DNA of 64,000 nucleotides, from positions 2,604,001 to 2,668,000 of the forward strand of contig NZ_CP118610.1 of the NCBI RefSeq assembly GCF_028993555.1. Reading direction: 5' to 3'. This stretch comes from Ensifer adhaerens (GTDB lineage: Bacteria; Pseudomonadota; Alphaproteobacteria; Rhizobiales; Rhizobiaceae). This document shows, in pieces, positions 20,161 to 30,152 of the stretch (the first letter of the stretch is position 1; every line of letters begins with the position of its first letter). The notes below the pieces were generated by a model. That model saw nothing but the letters and a program-made list of their open reading frames with translations, was not told the DNA's origin and made no database searches. A program made the translations under genes and the position numbers.

Positions 20161-21051
20161 TCAACAGTCCGCGAGACGGTCGGCAATGAAGTCGACGACC
20201 GCCCGGACCGACGGCAGTTGCCCGCGCCGGTGCGGCATCAATAGCGTTGTCGTGACCAACCCCGCCAGCCAGTCGGGCAGCACCCGAACGAGGCTGCCAT
20301 TTTCGATTTCGGCGCAGCAGAGCTTACGCGGCAGGGCGGTGACACCAAGCCCGGAAAGCGCCGCCTCGAGAAGGACACGCGATTCATCTGCGACGAAGCG
20401 TTGCTGCGGCTTCACCGCGACGGTGGCGTCGTCCGGATTGCGCAGCGTCCAGCCATCGCTCGCGAGCGAGGTGAGCAGGCCATCGTGGTCCTTGAGGTCG
20501 TCCGGCAGCGATGGCGCACCACGTCGGGCAAGATAGCCGGGCGCGGCAACCAGCCAGATGACCTCGGAGGCGACACGCCGCTGGACGAGACCTGAATCGG
20601 GCAAGGGTGCGAAATGATCGCGCACGGCAATATCGAAGCCTTCCTGCACAAGATCGACGAAGCGGTCGGTCGCATGCAGCGCTACCCGCATCTTCGGATA
20701 GGCGAGCGCCAGTTGCGGCAGCAGTCCCGAAAGCGTCATCTGCGCCGTCGGCACCGAAGCGGTGATGCGCACGGTTCCGCTCGGCTCTGCGAGCCTGCCC
20801 TTCACCACGGCTTCGGCTGCTTCCGCCTCGATCAGCATCGCGGCCGCGTGGCGATAAAAGTCCTCGCCGATCTCGGTTACCGTAAAGCGCCGGGACGTGC
20901 GGTTGATCAGTCGGACGCCAAGCTTTTTCTCCAGTTCCGCCACCCGCTTGCTGAGCGTCGATTTTGGCACGTTGAGCGCGCGCGCCGCCGGCGCGAAGCC
21001 CCTGTGGTCGACCACATGGGCGAAGACGATGAAGTCATTGAGATTGCGCAT
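20161..21051 (-). CDS. LysR-family transcriptional regulator
   Basis: The 296-residue protein has an N-terminal winged HTH ('FAPAARALNVPKSTLSKRVAELEKKLGVRLINRTSRR', residues 19-55) and a C-terminal periplasmic-binding-like effector domain. It belongs to the subgroup whose first residues read 'MRNLNDFIVFAHVVDHRGF'. It is divergent from the SDR gene at 21165, so it most likely controls that gene from the 113-base shared intergenic region. The effector is unknown. Confidence 0.93.
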   Translation of the reverse strand: MRNLNDFIVFAHVVDHRGFAPAARALNVPKSTLSKRVAELEKKLGVRLINRTSRRFTVTEIGEDFYRHAAAMLIEAEAAEAVVKGRLAEPSGTVRITASVPTAQMTLSGLLPQLALAYPKMRVALHATDRFVDLVQEGFDIAVRDHFAPLPDSGLVQRRVASEVIWLVAAPGYLARRGAPSLPDDLKDHDGLLTSLASDGWTLRNPDDATVAVKPQQRFVADESRVLLEAALSGLGVTALPRKLCCAEIENGSLVRVLPDWLAGLVTTTLLMPHRRGQLPSVRAVVDFIADRLADC

Positions 21052-21164
21052 CGTGACTACTGTCTACAAACATGAACGATAGATCCATGAATGGCAATCT
21101 TTTGCCTCGTCGTCCACGGATTTATCTTTTCTCCATCAGAGTTCAAAACCAAAAGGACATCACG

Positions 21165-21926
21165 ATGGGTATCTATCAAGGCAAGAAGGCAGTGGTTATC
21201 GGCGGCACGCATGGCATGGGGCTGGCAACTGTCGAACGCCTTGTCGAAGGCGGCGCAGAGGTGCTGCTCACCGGCAACAACGAAGCGAACCTTGCCAGGA
21301 TCCAGGAGCGGTTTGGCGCACGCGTCCACGCGGTGAAGTCCGACATCACCGACATGAACGAGATTGCTGTCCTCGGCGCGACGGTCGGGCAGCGGCTCGG
21401 CGAGATCGACCTCTTGCACGTCAATGCAGGCACGTCGATCCTCGAACCCTTCGACCAGGTGAGCGAGGCCAGCTACGATCGCCAGTTCGCGATCAACACC
21501 AAGGGCGCCTTCTTCACCGTTCAGCGCTTGGCACCGCTGATCCGCGCGGGCGGCTCGATCGTTTTCACTTCATCGGTCGCCGACGACGGCGGTTATGCGG
21601 GGATGAGCGTCTATAGCGGCAGCAAGGCGGCGCTGGTCTCCTTCGCCTCGGTCTTTGCCGCAGAGCTGCTACCGCGCGGCATTCGCTTCAATTCGGTCAG
21701 CCCGGGTTTCATCGACACGCCAACCAAGGGTGTGGCCGGCATCACCGACGCCGAGCGCGCCGAGTTCAAGGCGCTTGGAAACAGTCTTACGCCGATGGGG
21801 CGAAACGGCACCGCCGACGAGGTGGCGCGCGCCGTGCTGTTCCTCGCCTTCGACGCCACGTTCACCACCGGTGCGCGACTGACGGTCGACGGTGGCCTCG
21901 GGCAGCAACTGACGCTTGCTGCCTGA
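21165..21926 (+). CDS. Short-chain dehydrogenase/reductase (SDR)
   Basis: The 253-residue classical SDR shows the cofactor motif 'GGTHGMGLA' (residues 12-20), 'LLHVNAGTS' in place of NNAG, catalytic Ser in 'FTSSVADDG', and the active-site 'YSGSKAA' with Tyr and Lys. It ends with '[16 protein letters not shown]'. Substrate cannot be inferred. The ATG at 21165 follows AAAAGGA; the frame is open from 21072. It is divergent from, and probably regulated by, the LysR gene. Confidence 0.93.
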   Translation: MGIYQGKKAVVIGGTHGMGLATVERLVEGGAEVLLTGNNEANLARIQERFGARVHAVKSDITDMNEIAVLGATVGQRLGEIDLLHVNAGTSILEPFDQVSEASYDRQFAINTKGAFFTVQRLAPLIRAGGSIVFTSSVADDGGYAGMSVYSGSKAALVSFASVFAAELLPRGIRFNSVSPGFIDTPTKGVAGITDAERAEFKALGNSLTPMGRNGTADEVARAVLFLAFDATFTTGARLTVDGGLGQQLTLAA

Positions 21927-22019
21927 GACTGCCGCCGGAGAGAGGGAGCGGCATCCGCCCCCCTCATCGGTTGACCCTTGGCCGGGCTTCGCGCATCCTC
22001 ACTGCAACTGGAGGTGACG

Positions 22020-22325
22020 ATGATTACAGGTCCACAGTGCCGCGCCGCCCGGGCGCTGATCGAAATCTCGCGAGAGATGCTGGCAAGCTTTTCCGGTGTC
22101 GATGAAGACACGATCCTCAGGTTCGAGCGCAAGTTGGAGACGCCCGCCGACGCGGTGATCCTGTCGCTGAAGCACGCGCTCGAAAATGCCGGTGCGGTGT
22201 TTCTGCCGGAGGGCGAACGCGGCATCGGCGTGCGGCTAAAGTTCACGCGCTCCGAGGCTCGCCGCCTCTCCATTCTGGAAAGCGAAGGTGGCGTCGTCGG
22301 CGACGACGAGGTTCCGGGCGCCTGA
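22020..22325 (+). CDS. Small XRE-like helix-turn-helix protein
   Basis: The 101-residue product starts 'MITGPQCRAARALIEISREMLASFSGVDEDTILRFER', typical of a small Cro/CI-type HTH protein common in rhizobia, in which the HTH occupies residues 5-60. The C-terminus is acidic and has no effector domain. GGAGGTGACG precedes the ATG, a very strong ribosome site. It has no partner toxin gene nearby, so a toxin-antitoxin role is not supported. Confidence 0.82.
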   Translation: MITGPQCRAARALIEISREMLASFSGVDEDTILRFERKLETPADAVILSLKHALENAGAVFLPEGERGIGVRLKFTRSEARRLSILESEGGVVGDDEVPGA

Positions 22326-22400
22326 GGTTCCGTCCTGATTTCAACGCCTTGGTCGGCGCGCTTGAATCAGAATGGCCGCCCCTTGAATCACCTTGCGAAC

Positions 22401-22431
22401 AAAAAAACCCGCCGTTGCCGGCGGGCTTTTT
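22401..22431. terminator. Bidirectional intrinsic terminator
   Basis: CCCGCCG (22408-22414) and CGGCGGG (22419-22425) form a 7-bp stem with a TTGC loop. There is an A run before and a T run after, so it can serve both the HTH gene (plus) and the aspartate aminotransferase gene (minus). Confidence 0.88.
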
Positions 22432-22453
22432 CATTGAATGTAATGCCTGAAGC

Positions 22454-23818
<1,365 letters not shown>

Positions 23819-23875
23819 TCATGAGTACGATCAGCGTTGTCGATGACTTCGACGGCGCACCTCCAACCGCACACC

Positions 23876-24127
23876 CTATTCGTAGATCGCCGCTGAATGG
23901 AACATTCGAGCGATGTCTCGCCAGGTCAAGGATACCGCTTCCTGTTTTCCTTGGCTCCGCTCGTGATCCCCCATATCGCTGACCCACGCCTCCAGCGCTT
24001 TGAGAAAATCGTCCAGGTTGACGTTCTCCCAGTTCTCCGAGTCGTCACGCAGGCTTAGCCGCAACGCGCTAGCAAAGTCGCAGAACTCCTGACGGGTCTT
24101 AATCTTGCTGTAGTCGACGTCACTCAT
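23876..24127 (-). CDS. Small acidic protein, DUF7660-like
   Basis: The 83-residue product reads 'MSDVDYSKIKTRQEFCDFASALRLSLRDDSENWENVNLDDFLKALEAW.SDM', a pattern I associate with the DUF7660 group of small acidic proteins, some found among immunity-type genes. The assignment is from memory and unverified. Base composition is clearly lower in G+C than in neighbouring genes, which hints at acquisition by transfer. The ATG is preceded by GAGGTGAAAG. A strong inverted repeat lies just upstream at 24145-24175. Confidence 0.65.
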   Translation of the reverse strand: MSDVDYSKIKTRQEFCDFASALRLSLRDDSENWENVNLDDFLKALEAWVSDMGDHERSQGKQEAVSLTWRDIARMFHSAAIYE

Positions 24128-24144
24128 CTTTCACCTCACACTGA

Positions 24145-24175
24145 AGACGCTCTTCGGCAACGACCGAAGGCGTCT
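24145..24175. promoter_or_regulatory. Inverted repeat upstream of the small acidic protein gene
   Basis: AGACGC-T-CTTCGG and CCGAAG-GCGTCT are complementary over 12 base pairs with one bulged T, separated by CAACGA. It begins 18 bases upstream of the gene's ATG on the minus strand. No T tract follows on either strand. It could be an operator or an RNA leader hairpin. Confidence 0.45.
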
Positions 24176-24437
24176 GGCAATGCCCATACTCGGTCGTCAT
24201 TCGAGCGTTGCCAAAATGGAATTATGGCGGCCACTTGATCGACCACGAAACGTATCAGCCAGAAACGGTTCTTGATTGAGATTTATTCAAAAAAATCAGC
24301 GACGTTCGGCATTTTTCGAAATGCCATAATTTAGCCATCACAACTGTCGCGGACCGCCGCAATTCCGTCCTGCAACAGCCGGTTTCCGGGCCTTTTCTTC
24401 GATGATCCGAACACATTCGCATTACGGGGGTTATGCA
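24176..24437. other. AT-rich intergenic leader before the sortase-substrate gene
   Basis: This contains a small hairpin GGCATTT-TTCG-AAATGCC (24310-24327) and otherwise no gene. It probably holds the promoter of the two-gene sortase unit. Confidence 0.45.
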
Positions 24438-26792
24438 ATGTTTCTCGACGACGAAATTGCCTCTTCCAGGACAGGACGGAACGAAGCGCGCTGGGGCATG
24501 TACCTGGCGCTCGCAGCGCTTGCCGCCTGCATCCTGATGTTCATCGGCCTGATGACCCAGGCCGCCGCCGAAACGGCGGGCGCCAAGCCGCAGCAGATGG
24601 CGGGCTACGTTCGCCCCAACGACATTGGCACAGGCGCCCTGCTCTTCCCATCCAAGGAACCCGGCTATTTCGTCGAGGCGCCACGGCTTGCGACCGACGT
24701 TCAGATCGACGTCAACGGCCCGATCATGCGCACCCGCGTGACCCAGCGCTTCGAAAACCCGAGCAAGGGCTGGGTCGAAGGCACCTATGTCTTCCCCCTG
24801 CCCGAGGATTCGGCCGTCGATACGCTGAAGATGCAGATCGGCGACCGCTTCATCGAAGGCGAGATCAAGGCGCGCCAGGAAGCCAAGGAAATCTACGAGC
24901 AGGCGAAAGCCGAGGGCAAGAAGGCGGCACTGCTCGAACAGCAGCGCCCGAATATCTTCACCAACCAGGTTGCCAATATCGGCCCCGGCGAAACGGTGGT
25001 CGTGCAGATCGAGTATCAGAGCGCGGTCCGCCAATCGAACGGCCTCTACTCCCTGCGCTTCCCGATGGTGGTCGCGCCCCGCTACAATCCCGAGCCGATC
25101 GTTCAGACCGTCGATCTCGATAGCCGCACCGGCTATGCCGTCAGCGATCCAGTCCCTGATCGCGAAAAGATCGAAGCGCCGGTTCTCGACCCGAAGGCAA
25201 ATGCGAAAATCAATCCGGTCACGCTGACCGTCAACCTCAAGGCCGGCTTCCCGCTCGGCGAGGTCAGGTCCGCCTATCACGACGTCGACATCGCCAACCT
25301 CGACGATCTCAGCCGCCGCATCGCGCTGAAAGGCGAAAGCGTGCCGGCCGACCGTGACTTCGAACTCACCTGGAAGGCGATCGAGGGCAAGAGCCCCTAT
25401 GCCGGACTTTTCCGTGAGACGGTGGGGAACAAGACCTATCTGCTCTCCTTCGTCACGCCACCGGCAGCCGCAACCGATGCCGATGCCAAACCGGTCAAAC
25501 GTGAGATCGTCTTCGTCATCGACAATTCCGGTTCCATGGCCGGCCCCTCGATGGAGCAAGCCAAGGAGAGCCTGGCGCTGGCCATTTCCAGGCTGAAGCC
25601 CGAGGACCGTTTCAACGTCATCCGCTTCGACGACACCATGTCGGTGCATTTTCCAGAACTCACCGAGGCGACACCGGACAAGCGTGAAAATGCCATTGCC
25701 TATGTCCGTGGGCTCACGGCCGATGGCGGCACGGAAATGCTGCCGGCGTTGGAAGCAGCCCTGCGCACCCAGGGGCCGGTTCAGGCCGGCGCGCTTCGCC
25801 AGGTCGTCTTCCTCACCGACGGCGCGATCGGCAACGAGAGGCAGCTCTTCGACGAGATCCAGAAGAACCGCGGCGACGCCCGCGTCTTTACCGTCGGCAT
25901 CGGCTCGGCCCCGAACAGCCACTTCATGACCAAGGCCGCCGAATACGGTCGCGGTACGTTCACGCTGATCGGTTCGGAAAGCCAGGTGGCGACACGCATG
26001 GGCGAGCTTTTCACCAAGCTCGAAAGCCCCGCAATGACCGATATCTCCGCGAGCTTCGAGGCCGCGTCGGCAAGCGACATCACCCCGAACCCGATGCCCG
26101 ATCTCTATCGCGGCGAGCCTGTCGTGCTGACCGCCGAACTCGACGGCACGGCGCCTCAGGGCAAGCTGCAGATCCTCGGCAAGGCCGGCGACCAGCCCTG
26201 GCGGGTCGAGATGGACATCGCCAAGGCTTCGACCGGCCAGGGCATCGCCAAGCTCTGGGCCCGCCGCAAGATCGACGACCTCGAAGCGAGTGCGGCGACG
26301 ATCGCCGACCCCGCCACGCTCGACCAGCAGATCGAGACCGTGGCGCTTACCCATCACCTCGTCTCCCGCGTCACCAGCCTCGTCGCGGTCGACGCAACGC
26401 CGTCGCGCCCGGCCGGCGAACCACAAGCCGAAACCAGGCTGCCGCTCAACCTTCCGGCTGGCTGGGACTTCGGCAAGATCTATGGGGAACAGTCCGGCAA
26501 GGCCGTGCCCGAAAAGGTTGACGAACGTGACGCCGCGCTCGAAAGCCGAACCAAGCTGGCCATGGTGACGGCCGACCGGATGCTGGCGGCACCAACCGCG
26601 CGGGCGGCAGGCCTGATCGCAGAGGCCAACAACCAGGTCACCCTGCCGCAGACGGCGACGGAAGCGGACAAGCAGATCCTGATCGGCCTGATGCTCTTGG
26701 CCTTTGCCCTCCTCGCCGGCACGACCTTCGTCTTCTGGCGCGCGCCGATCGCCACCATCGTGCTTGCGGGAGTGCGCCGCCGTGGCCGCTGA
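24438..26792 (+). CDS. VIT and vWA domain protein, proteobacterial sortase target
   Basis: The 784-residue product has an N-terminal membrane/signal segment (about residues 22-42). A VIT domain follows at about 60-190 ('VTQRFENPSKGWVEGTYVFPLPEDSAVD', 'KARQEAKEIYEQAKAEGKKAALLEQ.RPNIFTNQVANI'). The vWA domain carries an intact MIDAS motif 'DNSGSM' (Asp362) and 'LTDGAIGNE'. The C-terminus has 'LPQTA' at 736-740, then a hydrophobic segment and a tail 'RRRGR', the layout of a sortase sorting signal. It matches the family described as marine proteobacterial sortase target proteins. The next gene is the matching sortase and overlaps it. Ligand unknown. Confidence 0.9.
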   Translation: MFLDDEIASSRTGRNEARWGMYLALAALAACILMFIGLMTQAAAETAGAKPQQMAGYVRPNDIGTGALLFPSKEPGYFVEAPRLATDVQIDVNGPIMRTRVTQRFENPSKGWVEGTYVFPLPEDSAVDTLKMQIGDRFIEGEIKARQEAKEIYEQAKAEGKKAALLEQQRPNIFTNQVANIGPGETVVVQIEYQSAVRQSNGLYSLRFPMVVAPRYNPEPIVQTVDLDSRTGYAVSDPVPDREKIEAPVLDPKANAKINPVTLTVNLKAGFPLGEVRSAYHDVDIANLDDLSRRIALKGESVPADRDFELTWKAIEGKSPYAGLFRETVGNKTYLLSFVTPPAAATDADAKPVKREIVFVIDNSGSMAGPSMEQAKESLALAISRLKPEDRFNVIRFDDTMSVHFPELTEATPDKRENAIAYVRGLTADGGTEMLPALEAALRTQGPVQAGALRQVVFLTDGAIGNERQLFDEIQKNRGDARVFTVGIGSAPNSHFMTKAAEYGRGTFTLIGSESQVATRMGELFTKLESPAMTDISASFEAASASDITPNPMPDLYRGEPVVLTAELDGTAPQGKLQILGKAGDQPWRVEMDIAKASTGQGIAKLWARRKIDDLEASAATIADPATLDQQIETVALTHHLVSRVTSLVAVDATPSRPAGEPQAETRLPLNLPAGWDFGKIYGEQSGKAVPEKVDERDAALESRTKLAMVTADRMLAAPTARAAGLIAEANNQVTLPQTATEADKQILIGLMLLAFALLAGTTFVFWRAPIATIVLAGVRRRGR

Positions 26793-27450
26793 CAACGAAA
26801 GGCCCGAGCCACGCCCGGGCTTTCTCGCCCGCCTTTCGGCGGTCGAAACGATCGTGCTTGCTGTGATCGCGCTGATTGCCCTTGCCGGTCTCATGCTGAT
26901 CGGCAAGGGCTTCTACATGAAGGCCAAGGCCGAAGTCTCGCAGGTGCTCCTGAAACGCACGTTCGAGGCACAGTTGCACGGCAACCCTGACGGTAAGCCC
27001 TGGCCCTGGGCAGACTTCCAGACCGCCGCCGAAATCACCGCGCCTCGATTGAACCGCTCGGCAATCGTGCTTGAAGGCGCGAGCGGCGAAGCGCTCGCCT
27101 TCGGTCCAGCCTGGCTGAAGACGACGCCGATGCCCGGCGATGAAGGCACCTCCGTGATCGCCGCGCACCGCGACACGCATTTCCGCTGGCTGAAGGACGT
27201 TAACCCCGGCGACCTCCTGGTGTTGACGCGCAAAGACGGCCGCCGGTTCCTGTTCCGGGCCGGCGAAAGCCGCGTCGCCCGCTGGGATGAGAGCGGCATC
27301 AACGCATCCGCCACCGGCCACCATCTTGCACTTGCCACCTGTTGGCCCTTCGATGCGATCGAACAGGGACCGATGCGCTACATCGTCAATACCGAACTCA
27401 TCGGCGAACAGCGCCCGGTGCCGCTGACGACAGGCTCGATCTCGAAATAA
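26782..27450 (+). CDS. Sortase (marine proteobacterial type), dedicated to the preceding gene
   Basis: The 222-residue protein has an N-terminal membrane anchor ('IVLAVIALIALAGLMLI', residues 18-34) and a class-C/D-like sortase fold. The catalytic triad is visible: His129 in 'AAHRDTHF', Cys187 in 'LATCWPF' and Arg199 in 'MRYIVNTE'. The enzyme should cleave LPxT-type signals and transfer the protein to an acceptor in the envelope. I chose the GTG at 26782, 11 bases inside the end of the substrate gene, after GGGAG; the longer frame from 26704 adds only out-of-family residues. Translational coupling is likely. Confidence 0.9.
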   Translation: MAADNERPEPRPGFLARLSAVETIVLAVIALIALAGLMLIGKGFYMKAKAEVSQVLLKRTFEAQLHGNPDGKPWPWADFQTAAEITAPRLNRSAIVLEGASGEALAFGPAWLKTTPMPGDEGTSVIAAHRDTHFRWLKDVNPGDLLVLTRKDGRRFLFRAGESRVARWDESGINASATGHHLALATCWPFDAIEQGPMRYIVNTELIGEQRPVPLTTGSISK

Positions 27451-27533
27451 ACCGCTTTTGATCGGATGTGACTTGAACCGCTCCTTTTCCCGCCCCAGCT
27501 TGCCTGATGAACGAATCGGCCCGGAGAAGCGCA

Positions 27534-28721
27534 ATGCGGCGAGCGGATGCAGGAACGTCGAAACAGGTAGGCACGCGGCGGCACAGCCCGGCACTCACAG
27601 CGCTTGTCGCTCTGGCCGCGATCGCCGCCCCTTCGGGCGCTCACGCCCAGGAAGCGCGTGAATTCCCGAGCCAGCACGGCACCCTGCGGGTGGAAACCGT
27701 GGCGACCGGTCTCGAACATCCCTGGTCTGTCGAGGCGCTTCTGGGCGGCGGCCTGATCGTCAGCGAGCGTCCCGGCCGACTGCGGATCTTGCGCGACGGC
27801 AAGGTGTCGAAACCGCTGAAAGGTGTGCCCAAGGTCGCCGCGCGCGGCCAGGGCGGCCTGCTCGACATCGCACTCGACCCTGGCTTCGCAGAGAACAGGA
27901 CGCTCTACCTGACAATGGCCGCCAATGGCAAAGGCGGCTACGGTACCGCCGTCGTGCGGGCGAAACTCGCCAAAGACGAGAGCGGTCTCACCGACGTCAA
28001 GGAACTCTTCCGGATGAGCAAGTTCACCGGCAAGGGGCAGCATTTCGGTTCGCGCATCGCGATCGCACCCGACGGCAGCCTGTTCTTCGGCATCGGCGAC
28101 CGGGGCGAAGGCGGTCGGGCACAGGACCCGCGTGATCATGCCGGCGCAATCCTGCATATCAATGCCGATGGCAGTGTTCCAGGTTCCAATCCCTATCGCG
28201 GCGGCACCGGGGGCCTGGCGGAGATCTGGTCGAAGGGTCACCGCAATCCGCAAGGGATTGCCTTCGACCCGAAGGACGGCACGCTTCTGACGGTCGAGCA
28301 CGGCGCCCGCGGTGGCGACGAGGTCAACAATCCGCAGGCCGGCCACAATTACGGCTGGCCGGTCATCACCTACGGCAAGGATTATTCCGGCGCCGAGATC
28401 GGCGAAGGCACCGCGAAGGACGGCCTCGATCAGCCCCTCTTCTATTGGGATCCCTCGATCGCCCCTGGGGCGCTTGCCGTCTATCGCGGCAAGATGTTTC
28501 CCGAGTGGGACGGCGATCTCCTGGTTGCCGCGCTGAAGTACCAGCTTGTCGCACGACTGGAGCGCGACGACAGCGGCGCCATCGGCTCCGAAGAGCGGCT
28601 GTTCGATGGCGAGTTCGGCCGCATCCGCGATGTCGTCGTCGCGCCCGATGGCGCGCTGCTGATGGTGACGGACGAGGAAGACGGCGCCGTTCTTCGGGTC
28701 TCCAAAGGCGCGACGCAGTAA
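27534..28721 (+). CDS. PQQ-dependent sugar (aldose) dehydrogenase, YliI/Asd type
   Basis: The 395-residue product has a signal peptide (cleavage after 'GAHAQE', near residue 40) and a six-bladed beta-propeller of the glucose/sorbosone dehydrogenase family: 'LEHPWSVEALLGGGLIVSERPGRLRI', 'GQGGLLDIALDPGFAENRTLYL', 'GDRGEGGRAQDP..H.GAILHIN', 'WSKGHRNPQGIAFDP', 'EHGARGGDEVN'. Members oxidise aldoses in the periplasm using PQQ. The ATG at 27534 follows CCCGGAGAAG, while the one at 27507 has no ribosome site. The arginines before the hydrophobic core fit the usual signal peptide. Confidence 0.9.
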   Translation: MRRADAGTSKQVGTRRHSPALTALVALAAIAAPSGAHAQEAREFPSQHGTLRVETVATGLEHPWSVEALLGGGLIVSERPGRLRILRDGKVSKPLKGVPKVAARGQGGLLDIALDPGFAENRTLYLTMAANGKGGYGTAVVRAKLAKDESGLTDVKELFRMSKFTGKGQHFGSRIAIAPDGSLFFGIGDRGEGGRAQDPRDHAGAILHINADGSVPGSNPYRGGTGGLAEIWSKGHRNPQGIAFDPKDGTLLTVEHGARGGDEVNNPQAGHNYGWPVITYGKDYSGAEIGEGTAKDGLDQPLFYWDPSIAPGALAVYRGKMFPEWDGDLLVAALKYQLVARLERDDSGAIGSEERLFDGEFGRIRDVVVAPDGALLMVTDEEDGAVLRVSKGATQ

Positions 28722-28733
28722 CAATTCAGAGCT

Positions 28734-29171
28734 TCACGACAACTGGTCACGAAACTCCCGGCGGAACATGAACTTCAGCCCGGACCAGACTGCATCGACC
28801 GCGCAGACCTTCACATCGACGAGGCCGAGCGGCAGGAAGACGTCGCGCAGCACATCCTCCGTCAGTGTCGTCGGCACTTTCGACGCCTTCTTCGGCCAGG
28901 AAATCCAGAGCATGCCGTCGGGCCTGAGCCGGGCCGCGACCTCCGGAGCGAGCCCTTCCAATACGGTCCTCTGCGTCTCGAACACATGGATATAGTCGAA
29001 GCTGCGCCCAGCAGTCGGACTGAGCACGGTTTCGCACGTCGAGAAGCCGGAAAACTGCGTGATTTCGCCGAGCCCGGGCGGCACACCGAGAAGCAGCGCG
29101 GCCTTTCCATCCTTCAAACCCAGCTTGCGGGCAAGCGGCGTGCCGGAATATCCGCTGTCATTCATCGCCAT
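28734..29171 (-). CDS. DUF3052 family protein
   Basis: The 145-residue product contains 'SGYSGTPLARKLGLKDGKAALLLGVP' and 'LRPDGMLWISWPKKASKVPTTLTEDVLRDVFLPLGLVDVKVCAVDAVWSGLKFMFRR' (family pattern over residues 85-140), characteristic of DUF3052. Its biochemical role is unknown. Two close ATGs (29171 and 29165) are possible. It overlaps nothing and is divergent from the DMT transporter gene. Confidence 0.88.
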   Translation of the reverse strand: MAMNDSGYSGTPLARKLGLKDGKAALLLGVPPGLGEITQFSGFSTCETVLSPTAGRSFDYIHVFETQRTVLEGLAPEVAARLRPDGMLWISWPKKASKVPTTLTEDVLRDVFLPLGLVDVKVCAVDAVWSGLKFMFRREFRDQLS

Positions 29172-29255
29172 CTCCGAGCGCCATGACGCCGACGATGAGC
29201 CTTGCCCGCCCAGAAGGCAACTGCTAGACGGCGCCTGTCCGAGGAGAGAACGAAC

Positions 29256-30152
29256 ATGCCCCGCATTCAGGCCAATCTGCTGCTGTTGATATCAGGCGCG
29301 ATCTGGGGCGCCGGCTTCGTTGCGCAGTCGACGGCCATGGATGCGATCAGCCCGCTGTGGTTCATCACGCTCCGTTTCGCCATCGCGACGCTGGTTGCCA
29401 TGCCCCTGGCCATCATCGAGACGAAGCGCGCGACCGAGCCGCTGCGGCTGACGACCGTGCGCAACTTCGTCTTCATCGGCCTTGCGCTTTTTGCCGGAGC
29501 GGCGACACAGCAATTCGGTCTCCTCGATACCAGCGTCACCAATTCCGGTTTCCTCACTGGTCTTTACGTCGTCTTCGTTCCGGTGCTGAGCGTCATCTTC
29601 CTGCGTCGCAAGCCGCACTGGGTCATCTGGCCGGGCGCGCTGATGGCGCTGTTCGGCATATTCCTGTTGAGCGGTGGCACCCTGTCGGCACTGACTGGCG
29701 GCGATTATCTGACGATCGTCTGTGCTCTGTTCTGGGCGGTGCAAATGCTGCTCGTTGGCCTTTTCGCGCCCAGCAGCGGCCGGCCGATGTTGCTGTCAAT
29801 GACGCAGTTTGCCGTCTGCGCGGTGCTCGGCTTGCTCTTCGCCGTGTCAACGGAGCCGCTGAGCTTTGCGGCGATCGAAGGCGCGCTCTTCGAAATCCTC
29901 TATGCCGGCATCTTCTCGAGCGGCCTCGCCTTCATTCTGCAGGTGGTGGGCCAGCGCTATACCACGGCGCCGCAGGCGGCCATCTTCCTGTCGAGCGAGG
30001 CGCTTTTTGCCGCCCTCTTCGGTGTCCTGTTGCTCGGTGAGATCATCACCCCGATCGGTTATGCCGGCTGCGCGATCATCTTCGCGGCAATGCTTGCGGT
30101 CGAAATCATTCCCGAACTGACCAAATATCGGCGCGCGGAAGCTGCGGTCTGA
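29256..30152 (+). CDS. DMT-superfamily (EamA) transporter
   Basis: The 298-residue protein has ten predicted membrane helices in two EamA repeats, beginning 'MPRIQANLLLLISGAIWGAGFVAQ' and with the second repeat around 'YLTIVCALFWAVQMLLVGLF'. Members export amino acids, nucleobases or drugs; the substrate is not visible. The ATG at 29256 follows GAGGAGAGAACG. It is a single gene, and the following 700 bases carry no confident gene. Confidence 0.92.
   Translation: MPRIQANLLLLISGAIWGAGFVAQSTAMDAISPLWFITLRFAIATLVAMPLAIIETKRATEPLRLTTVRNFVFIGLALFAGAATQQFGLLDTSVTNSGFLTGLYVVFVPVLSVIFLRRKPHWVIWPGALMALFGIFLLSGGTLSALTGGDYLTIVCALFWAVQMLLVGLFAPSSGRPMLLSMTQFAVCAVLGLLFAVSTEPLSFAAIEGALFEILYAGIFSSGLAFILQVVGQRYTTAPQAAIFLSSEALFAALFGVLLLGEIITPIGYAGCAIIFAAMLAVEIIPELTKYRRAEAAV

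Noticed and set aside
24255..26906. An 883-codon minus-strand frame opposite the sortase-target gene
   Set aside because: It lies wholly across the VIT-vWA gene, is rich in low-information residues and has no recognisable domain; the plus-strand gene has clear motifs.
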